From Macrobrachium rosenbergii (lineage: Eukaryota; Arthropoda; Malacostraca; Decapoda; Palaemonidae), in contig NC_089784.1 of assembly GCF_040412425.1 (NCBI RefSeq), forward strand, positions 35,741,570 to 35,805,569: 64,000 nucleotides of DNA, given 5' to 3'. The translations under genes and the position numbers were made by a program. The notes beneath the pieces were generated by a model. It saw nothing but the letters and a program-made list of their open reading frames with translations. It was not told the DNA's origin and made no database searches. The stretch's first letter is position 1. Every line of letters starts with the position of its first letter. This document shows positions 12,301-22,920 of this stretch, piece by piece.

Positions 12301-12690
12301 AGTTTTCTGTAAAAGAAAACTATTGAAATGGCTGTGTGTGTCCGTCCGCATTTTTCTGTCCGCACTTTTTCTGTCTGCCCTCAGATCTTTAAAACTACTG
12401 AGGCTAGAGGGCTGCAAATAGGTATGTTGATCAGCCACCCTTCAATCATAAAACCTACCAAATTGCAGCCCTCTAGCCTCAGTAGCTTTTATTTTAATTA
12501 AGGTTAATTAGCCATAATCGTACTTCTGGCACCGCTATAGGTACCAACAACACAGGCCACCACCAGACCATGGCTGAATTTCATGGCCGCATCTAAGAGG
12601 TTCATGGGTCATGGCTAAGAGTTTCATACAGCATTATATGCCGTACAGAAAACTCGATGGTGCCGAAGAAACTTCGGCGCATTTTTAATT
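12301..12690 (+). mobile_element. Dispersed hairpin-containing non-autonomous element
   Basis: The element starts with AGTTTTCTGTAAAAG, and the complementary TACAGAAAACT lies near its end (12,643-12,653). Inside, arms of about 34 bp at 12,391-12,424 and 12,456-12,490 form a nearly perfect hairpin built on CTGAGGCTAGAGGGCTGCAA. A second stem-loop, GCCGAAG-AAA-CTTCGGC, is at 12,662-12,678 and is followed by a T run. I recall near-identical sequence as a common decapod repeat. No protein is encoded. Confidence 0.65.
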
Positions 12691-14060
12691 TGTTTATTGT
12701 CCAGACCATGCTACTGGCTACATTTATAAGTTACGGCTATTTCTTTTGAATGGCGCCTCACTATACTAGACAATACAGACCATCCAGATACTTGAAATTG
12801 GTACTAGGACTGCAAGTGGTATGGACAGCTTTTTTCTCTTCTTGCTCTTTTCTCTAATGTAGGAACAATTTTGTGGTTGCTCTTGTCTTGCCTGTGGATT
12901 GTTTGAAATGCTTGCTCAGCCATTTATTGTACCTGCCTGTATTTGATTCAAAGCAGGAACAGGAAGGAGCTGTTTCACTGCTCTTCTCAAATTTTCTACA
13001 GGAGTGCGTTAGTTTACTGGCCATTTTTTCCCTGCTAAGATTACTTGCAATTCAGTCCATATTGTCAGGTCCTTTTGCTTTTAATAGTTTTTTTATTTGT
13101 CTTTCAAGGGATCTTGATCTCTAATTCTAACAATTAATGTACAGATACTTTGTCTGCTATTGCGGTAAGAGATTGGACTTCGCCATATTTTGTCATGATC
13201 CTTAGATCACAACACAAGGAGAGGTCCTGGATCGACCAGTCATCAAGGCACTGTAATAGATGGATCCTGAGTGAATGGCCCCAAACTGACACTAGCGGTG
13301 CTGCAGACTGCCCACTGTCGACAAAGTAGGGGCCACCTTCGAGTCCAGAGGGATGCGTTCATCCCTCAGATTTATAGAAAGCATAAAATCTCCCTCTGTT
13401 AGAAGTCAAAACAAAAAGTGAGGTTTCTATCATGAACAGTTTCACGGACGAACTCACTCAGTAAAAAGAGATCAGTGACTGTTCTCCAGTAGTCTTCCGG
13501 TAGGAAGACTACCGGAGAAGCCCAGAGAGTAGTCATCTACTGCTTCCAGCACTTACCTCTCCAGTATCGTCTCTGCCTCTGCAACAGAGCGAGAGTTTCA
13601 AACAAGGCTGGAGAATAAGAAGGAAACGGAATTGGCGTGTGAAAAGGAGTGTGGGTGTAGGTCTTCAAGTCTGTAAAAGTCTTTAAGGAGACAGGCTATT
13701 TGAGATTGTGTTTGTTGTTGTCACATAAGGAGTTAACAGACATTCCCCAACCTGCGGTAGCTACCTTGCAGGGACACTAGCATGTCAAAAGCTTTGAGCT
13801 TCCAGTCTAGGTCACTTTATGCTATGTAGTGAAGAACAGTAACTGGCCTCCAGTTATGTGACTTGGGTCTAAAGGTTTTCCCTCAGGGACCTCATGAATA
13901 TCATTTACTTACAAATATCTGTTGTGGTCTGCTACACAAATTCTCATGAAAACAGTTTTACAATCATTAGGAAGTTTTAAGTTCGTAGCATAGATGCTTA
14001 TTTATTTAGTCTAAGCCCTGAACAATATAAAATTGTGATTTAATGCTTTACTAAGTCGGA
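12691..14060. other. Presumptive last intron of the RPB8 gene
   Basis: No conserved coding sequence was recognised. A 17-bp stem with one mismatch (13,482-13,498 with 13,503-13,519, loop GGTA) is the most structured item. The 83-codon frame at 12,873-13,124 resembles no known protein. Confidence 0.4.
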
Positions 14061-14074
14061 CATTTTTCTTACAG
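14061..14074 (+). other. Splice acceptor before the RPB8 exon
   Basis: A run of pyrimidines ending in TTACAG lies directly before the coding exon. It sets the exon start and shows that this is the authentic spliced gene and not a processed copy. Confidence 0.85.
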
Positions 14075-14075
14075 A

Positions 14076-14192
14076 TCAGCATATGTGTCATACGGAGGCC
14101 TATTGATGAGACTGCAAGGGGACGCCAACAATCTTCATGGTTTTGAAGTTGACAAGCCCATCTACCTTCTCATGAAGAAACTGGCTTACTAG
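14076..14192 (+). CDS. POLR2H: Terminal coding exon of RNA polymerase subunit RPB8
   Basis: RPB8 is a small subunit common to RNA polymerases I, II and III. The exon encodes 38 residues and a TAG stop. The peptide begins [19 protein letters not shown], continues with HGFEVD and ends YLLMKKLAY, which I recognise as the conserved C-terminus of animal RPB8; the human protein ends almost identically in KKLAF. The full protein is about 150 residues, so this is roughly its last quarter. It is preceded by a pyrimidine tract and CAG (14,061-14,074), and the base at 14,075 completes the previous codon, so it is a spliced exon and not an intronless retrocopy. No earlier exon was recognised upstream in the window, so the preceding intron may exceed 14 kb. 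The reading frame is intact. The identification is high confidence; the gene structure outside this exon is not visible. Confidence 0.93.
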   Translation, partial: SAYVSYGGLLMRLQGDANNLHGFEVDKPIYLLMKKLAY

Positions 14193-14880
14193 ATCACTTC
14201 CTCAGGGATTATATTAGAATATACATCATTTTTTACCTGCATTCGTTGAGTGCAGTACCTTTGCTCATTTTCACAAGCCAAAGTTAACCTTGAAATATTA
14301 GTTGGTGTGCCTGGGTAATAATCTGTAGGAATTGTAAAGCATTGAAACATTTGATATCTGTAATAGGAAACGAATTACCTGGTAAAAAAAATCATCACAT
14401 TTTCAGTACAAATATTTTTTAAGGTTTGAATGGTCTACTGCATATTGAGTTGTGGCGTTCTGAATACCGGATAAGTTGTGAAATTTTCCTTTATAAACTG
14501 TGGCCCATTTCAGTAAAGCAGTTACTTTAAAAACACTGTCCCCACCCCCAAGATATTTTTATTGCACAACTGGAGTGTCTTCAGTAATCTGTAACAGTTA
14601 AGGGTACGATTTATTAAGATATAAAGATCGTCTTAAATTTACAGATGTCCAGGCGAGAGAGTTGAGCACCACTGATATTTTCACAGATAACATCACGCTA
14701 TTAAGTTTTTTAAGTAAAAGATAACCTCTTACCTGTGAAGTGATAAACAAGGAATTAGTGTTTCAACAATTTATGATAGTCTCCAAGGCATTTTATGACT
14801 TGTCATATTTTTTTTCCTAATATAATGAAAAATAGTTTAGTGAATAATTTTCTACCAATAAAAATGGATTGATTGAAGTG
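14193..14880 (+). other. POLR2H: Probable 3' UTR of the RPB8 gene
   Basis: This AT-rich non-coding stretch follows the RPB8 stop codon. The first clear AATAAA polyadenylation signal on the + strand is at 14,857-14,862, which would give a 3' UTR of roughly 690 bases. The exact cleavage site is inferred, and no mobile element is visible inside. Confidence 0.6.
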
Positions 14881-15099
14881 TATTTATTTCTTTCATATCA
14901 TTTTTCCCTTTATGGTCATATTGAACTAAGGAAGGGCAGAAGTATCAGTGATCTTTAAACACTTGGGTAAGAAAATATAATTTATTCCTCCACAAATACA
15001 AACCTTTTAAGACTAATGGTGTATGCGTGTAAGGCCTAAACCTTTTATTATCACTATTGCTTGTGGTGTGTGCATAGGCCTACAGTACTCTGCAGAAAA

Positions 15100-15300
15100 G
15101 ACACAAGCACTGTCAAAGAAAAATGCTGAATTCGAGAAAGCAAGAACTGGAAAAATCTGGCCAATCAAAGAGTGAGACCCCAAAGATCGAGGTGGTTTGG
15201 TCATGAGGTGAGAAGGGATGAAGAGAGTAACAAATATAAAGGTAGCAGGACAAGGTCTAACCCCTTGTGTTAACGATTAGACGACACTGCCTGTAACAGG
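15100..15300 (+). pseudogene. Short LINE reverse transcriptase C-terminal relic
   Basis: Around 15,189-15,235 one frame reads RWFGHEVRRDEES, matching the RWFGHV(M/E)RRDEE signature near the C-terminus of RTE/CR1-like polymerases. Flanking residues are degenerate and a stop follows within about 20 codons. Confidence 0.55.
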
Positions 15301-15681
15301 CATAATTAGCTAGACAGGTCCTTACCGATAGAAGACTGGAGTATTGACTTACAGTAAAAGTTCTTAAGCATGGAACATAATTATTATATATTTTGTAAGT
15401 AACCATACAAACCTTTTATTTTACTTTTGCTGAACTACTCCAGATGTAGTCTAGTATGACTGGTGTCTAAAAAAAAACTAAATCAAAGCTTACAGTGTTC
15501 TGTATAATGCATTTCTAGGGTTTCACAGTATCCCATGTGTTACCATCAAACGGATTGTGAGGCAACATAGACATGAATTATCGATTTGAACGAGATGGAG
15601 TCTCCTTTGGAAACCAGACTCTTACCAGGTAAGACAGAAGGTTCATCTCAAAATAACTAATCCTAACGCCATCGGACCCAG

Positions 15682-15925
15682 TATTATTATTATTATTATT
15701 ATTATTTCAGTAGATGAGACCTATTCACATGGAACAGTCACACAGGGACCATTGGCTTGAAATACAGGCTTCCAAAGAATGTTGGTTTCACCCTCCCACT
15801 GCAGACCCAACACTGCTGCAGTAACTGATCATGATACAGAATCAGTGATTTTTCATCAACCTTGGGGAGACGCGAACCCACAACATCTGCGTGGCATCCC
15901 ACGACACTAACCACTATACCAGCGG
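15682..15925 (-). mobile_element. Complete tRNA-derived SINE (family A)
   Basis: Read on the minus strand: tRNA-like head with box A TGGTATAGTGGTTAG (15,907-15,921) and box B GGGTTCGCGTCTCC (15,866-15,879); a body; about 85 bp of 3' sequence including TTCTTTGGAAGC and TTCCATGTGAATAGG; then an (AAT)n tail (15,682-15,707). The GCC at the anticodon position and the overall head recall tRNA-Gly or tRNA-Asp. The 3' 85 bp are shared with the LINE 3' ends at 53.6, 59.6 and 25.9 kb. The open frame on this strand is not a gene. Confidence 0.82.
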
Positions 15926-15929
15926 ACCA

Positions 15930-16445
15930 GAAAATTAAATCATTGAGACAACTCGTTAAAAACCAAGGGTCATTATAAGCAGATGACATCGCTCTCTATT
16001 GCAGCTGAACTATTGCTGCAGAAGCACACAAATGACCTCACCAGCTGGATTGAACAGGCACTGAATGTGCTGAAGGTTGTATCACATTTTGATTGGGGTG
16101 CAGACTGAAAAACACTGCTTAGGCTTTTATATCTATGTTTAAGCAAGTTTGACTATGTCCGTCAAATTTATGAATCTTCCTATAAAACTGACTTGGAGAA
16201 GTTAGATGTGGCGTTTAACATGGGACTACAGATATGTACAGGGACATACAGCACTTTCCCTGTGTATGTGAACTTCTAAAAACAAACGAGATTATAAGTA
16301 TGTGAAAACCCCAATATTTCGGACAGCGAATAGACCTTGACTACCCAAACCTCTAGAGGTAAGACTTGAAAAAGAAAGTAGTAGAGATGTCAGATATTCT
16401 GACGACGCCAATAGCACAGGTGCCATGCTTCCTGTTTAAGCACCA
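15930..16445 (+). pseudogene. Jockey-like LINE reverse transcriptase relic
   Basis: The frame starting near 15,930 reads QLVKNQGSL, then a stop where the Y of the catalytic YADD box belongs, then ADDIALYCS. After a deletion of most of the palm-to-thumb segment comes ALNVLKVVSHFDWGAD, a stop, then KTLLRLLYLCLSKFDY, VRQIYESSYKTDLEKLD and LQICTGTYSTFPVYVNF, typical of Jockey/CR1-like ORF2. Further degraded similarity (LPKPLEVRLEKE) runs to about 16,440. Several stops make it non-functional. It begins just beside the family A SINE. Confidence 0.8.
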
Positions 16446-16593
16446 ATTTCTAGAGGTAGACGCTTCATCCCATTGCCTTTGTATAAAATATTTATACAAA
16501 ATTCAGATTTTGTCTTGTTAAAGAAAATAGTCTCTCCTTTAACGACCAGAATACGTCCATAGAATTGAGAGCTACCAACAGATAGCAATCCTA

Positions 16594-16617
16594 AGAGAGA
16601 GAGAGAGAGAGAGAGAG
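16594..16617. repeat. Short (GA)n tract
   Basis: About 12 GA units in otherwise unremarkable sequence. Confidence 0.95.
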
Positions 16618-17250
16618 AAAGAGTGAGTGCTATAAGTGCTGATTTCGAACTGAAGTAGCTAGCTGGCTACCACCTGATCGGAAGAAGAAGCAATAAGGCA
16701 TTAAAAGAAGAAATGTCTGTGGTTTAGATCAGTAGGTTGTTTCAATATTAACTCCTGAGCTAGCTTAAGAGCACATTTCTGTTAGTAAAGCCGAGTCCAG
16801 AGGTCCTTTCATGCCTTAGCCTCATTTTGTCGGTGTAGAGATTTGGGTAGACAAATTTTCAAGTACTTAATGGATATTTTGGTTTCTGCTTTTTTTTAAT
16901 TAACTGTCGTACCAGTAATATATGGTAAAATCTCTTGTACTGTCACTTAGGCTAATTGTTTGAGTGAATGTATGTGTGTGTGTTTGGGTGCATGCTAAAT
17001 GTCCAGTGGCAGTAGACAAAAGGGGTCTATATTTCCCACTGCCAATGAAGATGATACCTTTAGGAATTGGAGGTCCTGTAGAGAACCTCTGTAGAACTCA
17101 CTTTTCCTACAAGAAAATATTGGATGGTTTTCAATATCAACAGCAACAAAATTCGAAGTAAAATTCGCCTAGACACTCAAGTCTCCTTTCAAAAACTTTT
17201 TGTTCTGGTTATAACCTCTCGATAGCCACATACACTAATAAGCTGGGATG
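16618..17250. other. No recognised feature
   Basis: Unique sequence. The short + frame at 16,964-17,161 shows no recognisable domain. Confidence 0.35.
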
Positions 17251-17365
17251 GTGTAGATGTATATGTATGTATTTATATATACATTATATATATAATATAT
17301 ATATGTATATGTATATATATATATATTATATATATTGTATGTATGTGTGTGCGTGCGTGCGTAAC
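17251..17365. repeat. Imperfect TA/TG/TGCG microsatellite
   Basis: Interrupted TATATG, TATA and TGTGCG runs with no long perfect stretch. Low-complexity sequence. Confidence 0.9.
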
Positions 17366-17649
17366 AGTGTTAGTACAGTAAATGTACATGAACATGGATA
17401 TATATAGACATGGAAGCACAATCGAATTTAAATACACATGTATGTGTGTGTATTTGGGATACAGCTGCGATTGCCTTTTCTTATATACATTTTTAGTCCT
17501 TTTCCTTATTATTCTATTTTCCCTTTCTACAGTTATTCATTTATTAACTGGCCCTTTATTTTTCAAGTATGTATTCACATGTTCATAAACTATTTATACA
17601 TATGTTAGACATCAAAGGAGAGTGGTCCCTATATTACTATCTTCTGAAA

Positions 17650-17830
17650 ATTGGTTCTCATTCTGCTAGCCAATGGGAGATCGGTTACAAAGGCGGTTGC
17701 TTTGCCCAAAAACCGAAGCTTTCAGCCAATGGAAGAGGGCGATAGAAACGTTTTGTGTGGTGGAGGCCTCTGATTGGCCAAAGCAATTCCTTCCCTGACA
17801 ATGACAGTCATTGACAGTGGAAGGCTCAGT
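17650..17830 (+). promoter_or_regulatory. Candidate promoter with four CCAAT boxes
   Basis: CCAAT or its complement ATTGG occurs at 17,650-17,654 (-), 17,670-17,674 (+), 17,725-17,729 (+) and 17,773-17,777 (-); two of the four read AGCCAATGG, the preferred NF-Y context. A TCAGTG initiator-like motif lies at 17,825, and an ATG in good context follows at 17,845. This clustering is rare elsewhere in the window. No downstream coding exon could be identified, so the promoter role is inference. Confidence 0.35.
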
Positions 17831-17844
17831 GTATGTAGACGAAG

Positions 17845-17930
17845 ATGGACGGCTTCCTTCATAAGCAAGAGGTTAGAATATGGATTTCTTGGGTCATATT
17901 CATGAACTTTGTAGGAGCTGGAGGTATGAA
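17845..17930 (+). CDS. Candidate first exon behind the CCAAT cluster
   Basis: From ATG 17,845 the frame stays open and reaches a donor-like GAG|GTATGA near 17,920; without splicing it stops after 38 codons. The peptide starts MDGFLHKQEVRIWISWVIFM. I do not recognise it. Support comes only from the promoter-like sequence upstream and the donor. It could equally be a non-coding exon or chance. The 132-codon minus-strand frame across 17,722-18,120 is also unrecognised. Confidence 0.2.
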
Positions 17931-18139
17931 TTACCACTGGAAATCTTGAGAATGGTATAGCAAGGGGTAATGTGGTCACGGAATTTCGAATTTTGGAACT
18001 TTTGCAAAGATTTCTGTAGGCCGCAGTATATTTTTTGAAAAATTTACTTAGCAAAATTTTGTGAAGATTCTGAGGACCTTGAACATATCTGTGGTTCGGG
18101 GTCCGTGGCAAAGCTTTCATCTTGATTTTACTAAGGTGC

Positions 18140-19310
18140 TAAAGAGAGAAAGAGGCCTGATGTGTATTTCTGGGCTCTTTGAACCAACACAGACAATGTC
18201 AGACCTTTTCTATCTTGGGTAATGTGGAAAAGAGCCAACTAAGCGAGTTGTGGTGCTATGAATCCCTAAATCGAAAAGCATGACAGGTGCAGTTTAAAGT
18301 AATTAGTATCTAAGAGTAAAAAACAAAATTCAGTCGGTGGAAATTTGATAGCAAGGCTTATGACACGGCTCTTAAATATCATTATCATTGTATGAAATGA
18401 CACGGCCTTTAAATATTTATCATTATCAGTGCATGAAAATCCACGAATATTATGGTTTGTGTATGTTGCTTCTCAATTTGGACATCAGTAATCAACTGCC
18501 TAGTACATGCGGAATCAACATCGCCAATATACAGCTTAATTCATCAATAGCTCCATAATTAATGTGACAATTACTTGAGTACCTGTTGAATAATCATCAC
18601 GAATTTGCAACATTGTTTAAATTAGGGGAACAACCGTGATCACGGTTGAATTGCCTGCTTACCAGGAGGTGGACGATGGCTTTTAATGAAACCGTCTTTC
18701 ATTTCTCAAGTCGTTTCAAGGTATGGCAATTAATCCAGGCTCGGAACAATTTTTAATTGAACAGGTTGAAGTTTTTGCGATATGAAACCGTTTGTCAAAC
18801 ACGGTCATCAAAAGTGCAAAAGGACGCTTGTAAGCGGTATAAATTTTTGCATCAATTTCTCGGTGGGTAGGATCGGGTCCTGGTCGTTTCGGCCGTAAGT
18901 CCTTTAGGCCGTAACATCCAAATTGGCAAACGGCAGAAATGGTTGTATATAATGCTGTGATCCCCGAGGGGCTAGTACTAAACACGGCGTCCCAAGGAAC
19001 TTCCGCCATGTCTTACGGCCTAAACTTCATACGGCCTAAAGTTGTGACGGTCTAACAGGTCCACGGCTGAAAATAATATGGTCTAATCGTCCCAAACTTA
19101 GTAGGATTCATGGACATTAGATGATAGGTGTTGGGAAATTTACACACGTTAAAGACAGGCTTTATTGCATTAGTGCAGCCCTGTATGCTTTATCCGAGAT
19201 GAAGAGAGTGCTTTCCAGTTAATTGCCCATCAGTTGTTTGCGAGTTTGACAGCTTGGAACCTCTGCCACGGCCCCTACCTGTTGTTTCAGTAGCCCGGAA
19301 TTTCGAAGAA
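18140..19310. other. Unrecognised sequence with repeated ACGGCCTAAA motifs
   Basis: Contains a two-copy 38-40 bp repeat at 18,359-18,437. It also has a run of GGCCGTAAG/TTAGGCCGTAA motifs near 18,891-18,917, mirrored by TTACGGCCTAAA near 19,012-19,043, giving an inverted arrangement. The block around 18,957-18,993 recurs on the opposite strand at 31,310-31,349. Probably a decayed dispersed repeat. Confidence 0.4.
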
Positions 19311-19313
19311 CAA

Positions 19314-19315
<2 letters not shown>

Positions 19316-19378
<63 letters not shown>
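19316..19378. repeat. (CT)n microsatellite
   Basis: About 31 CT units, essentially uninterrupted. Confidence 0.97.
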
Positions 19379-19379
<1 letters not shown>

Positions 19380-19380
<1 letters not shown>

Positions 19381-20589
19381 ATAAAACCTGAGAGATTTTC
19401 AAAGGATTCTTCTCTGGTTTTCAAATTTGAAGCTTTGTTTTGGACAACCTATGATGGTCATGTGTATTTCAGTTTCATTCTATTCGTCCGTGTATAAAGA
19501 AAAATCAGACTTTAATTAACGTAACTCCACCTGCCAACTGAGCTCTTCACAGCCGCAGTTGCCTAATGACTTAACAGGTAACCGGAAGCAAATTCCTGAG
19601 ATGTTTGTGAAGACAGTAATTTGGGTATGGGAAACATAATGAGATTATTTTCACAAAAAATCTATTGTTAGTTTTTAATATATGACGTCCCGCTTTTTTC
19701 AGGGAAAGGTCTCGTACTCGGTTACATCTCCACAAAATGCTAACCGGAAGTGCTTGCTTTCGGTCCAGTTGGGCAGGTGAATGAGTTAATCAATCACCTG
19801 TCTTTCTCGGGACGATGTGGACGTTCAAGTGTTAATGCCTAAAGTTCTTCGAAGCTTTCGAAAATCTTACTTAAATGATGATGTTTACATCAGAAGTATC
19901 CCTGGTCAGTAAATGTATTTGGTTTTTATGTTCATTTCGCATTGGCAGAGTTGGCGTTAAGTGTTTAAATAAATAGTGAAATTTAGCCACGTAAACAGCT
20001 GGATATCAATGGCATGACGGTATGAAAATTACTGGTGGTGCTCGTATCCAAAAAAAAGGTGAATGTAACTTATTAATGTATTATCTTTAGAATGGATTAG
20101 GTAGGTAACTGTGGTACAATAATGTCCAATTGAACAGTATCGTACGAAGCCGTTTACCAGAGAGAAAAAAGGATATAGTTTATAACTAACGATAGTTTAA
20201 AAGTAATGTCCACTGCTTTAAGCATCATTACATTACTTGTGACCTTCAGGGAGGGCGGGGTTGCTACCTGAGAACATGAGAAAATAATAGCATTTTTGTT
20301 AATCTGAGGTTACGAGCAAGTTTAGTTTGTAGTAGCGACCATGCTATTTTGCATAGTTAAGTTTTGCAATTTTACGATTGTTTCTAAAACTACTGTATAA
20401 TCTGTGACTTCATACTTTTAATATTTAGTCAGAATTTGGTTGTATTTAAATCATTATCTAAAAGGAATATTCTGTGACTTAAAGATGAGTGGAATTTAAA
20501 AAAAAATGCAAGCGTGGCTGTGCCTAGGTAATGAAAGGTATTTGTTGAAACCAGTGATTAAAGCCCTTGCATTTAGGCTTTCGTGGTCG
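19380..20589. other. No recognised feature upstream of duplication unit A
   Basis: Unique sequence with no conserved peptide. CCGGAAG motifs occur twice (near 19,580 and 19,745), which fits ETS-type sites but is weak evidence. Confidence 0.3.
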
Positions 20590-20653
20590 GAGGTAATTAA
20601 ATAAGTATTCCTCCGCCTGGGATGACGTGATTTAATCGACTAAATTTTGTGTC

Positions 20654-21029
20654 GGTAATTTTTCGGAAGACTCCAGCCAGCCATTTCGAAACACTTCAGC
20701 TGCTAGCCATTTTTGCATGAAAAACCATTTTGGGTTTTTCGTGCAAAAACGGCTGAGAAATGATAGAGCAATAAAAGAACCCAAAACTACCAACCTAACG
20801 TTACCTAGGGGTGTTTACTGGTTACAGTTTTGCAGTATTAGCTATGGGTGGGGGTTCGGGAGGCCGGTATTGTCTTGCCTCATAAATCGTAATTTGATTA
20901 ATTATTTCTGTTATTAAGCATTTGCGAAGGTTATGTATTGAGGAGAAATTTTTTGTTTTGATGTGTTTTACCCAAAGAAAAATATAAATTATAATGCGGA
21001 AGTTGGCTGGAGTCTTCCAAAAAATAACC
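20654..21029. mobile_element. MITE-like insertion specific to unit A
   Basis: Ends form inverted repeats of about 27 bp: GGTAATTTTTCGGAAGACTC at the left, and the reverse complement of the right end reads GGTTATTTTTTGGAAGACTC; both continue CAGCCA. The 376-bp element is absent from the matching place in unit B (near 26,200), which supports a real insertion. It contains a 22-bp stem hairpin at 20,705-20,754. Confidence 0.65.
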
Positions 21030-21549
21030 ATGGTATCTTTGCCGTGATTTATAAGTTCCAATGATAGCCGATATTATTGAGGAAGAACGTTGTACTTTTT
21101 TCGTGGCAGTTTGAAATGACAATATTGTCAATGTTGGTGTTATTTAAGCTTTTAAATATAGGTTTTAGTAATTAGCTTTGAGTAATATTTTGAGATTATT
21201 ATTGCAGTAAAAAAATTTATCATGATAAAATATTGTGGAATTTTGCAATGGATGGTTGAAAAGGAATGTCCATTGCTTATGTTGATAATCCATTGCTTAT
21301 GTTGATATGTAAGTAAATTAACGTTTAAAGTATTACAGTACATTGTGATAACTGTAAATATATGGGGGTGCTATGGTTATGCTTAATGGGGCTGGGGGGC
21401 GTTAAAAATTAAAAAAATAATAAAAATAATAATACTGAAAGAAAAGTCAAAATGAATAAGCTGATGTCACGGGCCCCGGAAAAGTAGTACCCTTCCCCAC
21501 CTGCAGAGAAAGGTGTTCCCATTTGACAATGAGCTTCGAAACTGGAAAG

Positions 21550-21551
<2 letters not shown>

Positions 21552-21630
<79 letters not shown>
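21552..21630. repeat. (CT)n microsatellite
   Basis: About 39 CT units inside unit A and absent from unit B. The serine/leucine and arginine/glutamate open frames on either strand are repeat-encoded. Confidence 0.97.
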
Positions 21631-21634
<4 letters not shown>

Positions 21635-22419
21635 GTTGTACGTACTTGGTGAGTTAAAATGCTGGTCTTTAGCCGAAACAGGATGTCTTGAACGGATACG
21701 TGAGCAAGCGTTAGATATAAATGGTTTTCACTCAAAATCGTTTATTTTATCGTGTTGCATTTCGTAATAGACTCCAGCGGGAATTTTAGCACGGGTAGAC
21801 AGCTCACAAGGACTTTTTAAAATCTGTCATTCAATAGACTCTTTGCATTTGTATTAAAGGACATGGCATAACATGGTTTCTGTAATAATTGACGCATAGT
21901 TAGCCAGACATTCCAGTCATTTTTAAGCTCGATTACTGAAGTCGAAGCTCGAAAACCGTGTGCATCCACTCATACAAAAGATTGTAAACTTTATATGGCA
22001 TTCATAATAGTGAAAAGATTAGGCCTATCTATTCAATATTTCACGGGTCAGAGAAAGAATAGGGTCATTATTCGCTAAACCGTGCGGAAAGCTTTCCAGC
22101 AATAGTAGAATGCCCCGAGGTGACTCCTCTACTCTCATTATACCTCAAAATAAGTTCTCAAAACGTTAATGTAAGTTACATATGCTATCTCGGATAATTC
22201 GTAAATGCAGCCTGGTTAGTTAATGCTTCCTATTCCTAAAGTTCCCTGTAGAATGCTGTGTGGACGCCAGTTTTAGTAGCCATCAATCAGTTACAGAATG
22301 CTGATTTCTGCTAATCTTGGTGTCGTTGACTGATGAGGAGCGGTACTTCGGATATATTTACAGTGACAGTCTGTAAATGTAGGGTGGTGTGTGCTGTGTG
22401 AGCTTTCCTGTACACTGTA

Positions 22420-22920
22420 CACTGCGCACCAAGACTGCAACAAAATACCGCCTGAAGTGAAGATCATACAAGAAGAAAGCAAATTTTAAAAACTAAAGAC
22501 TCTCCTATTCTGTAGGAGCTATGATACTGACGAGAAAACACTAAACGACAGTTATAAAATAAAAGAATCTCTTTACTTTGAAGACGTACAATGGCCCGCC
22601 AGAGACGGAATCATCCCTGTGGAGGGCAGTACATAAAACCAAACAAAGTGAACACCGTGGTTACCTGTAGGCGTCCTTACCATCGTACCACCGAAGGCGG
22701 TATGATGACAGATACGGAGGGAGCCACGCTTTTATTTGTCACGTACTTGTGCATGCAGACTCGAAGGATTATAAGGTGTGCGCCATAATGGTGGTCTAAT
22801 CTACGCTATCTCAACACTTAGACAAGAAGGATTGATTAATTATTGATAGAGCCATAGTTTTAGCAGACGTAGCATGCATTCGGAATACCAGATCCCGCTA
22901 TAATGAAATAACTGGCTTAT
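22420..22920 (+). other. Sequence present only in unit A, with a 65-codon frame
   Basis: The alignment between the units shows about 430-500 bp here without a clear counterpart near 27,330 in unit B. A frame at 22,591-22,788 starts MARQRRNHPCGG and ends without similarity to any family I know. It may be an insertion in A or a deletion in B. Confidence 0.3.

Noticed and set aside
15738..15989. 83-codon minus-strand frame
   Set aside because: It covers the tRNA-derived SINE and its head, so it is element sequence.
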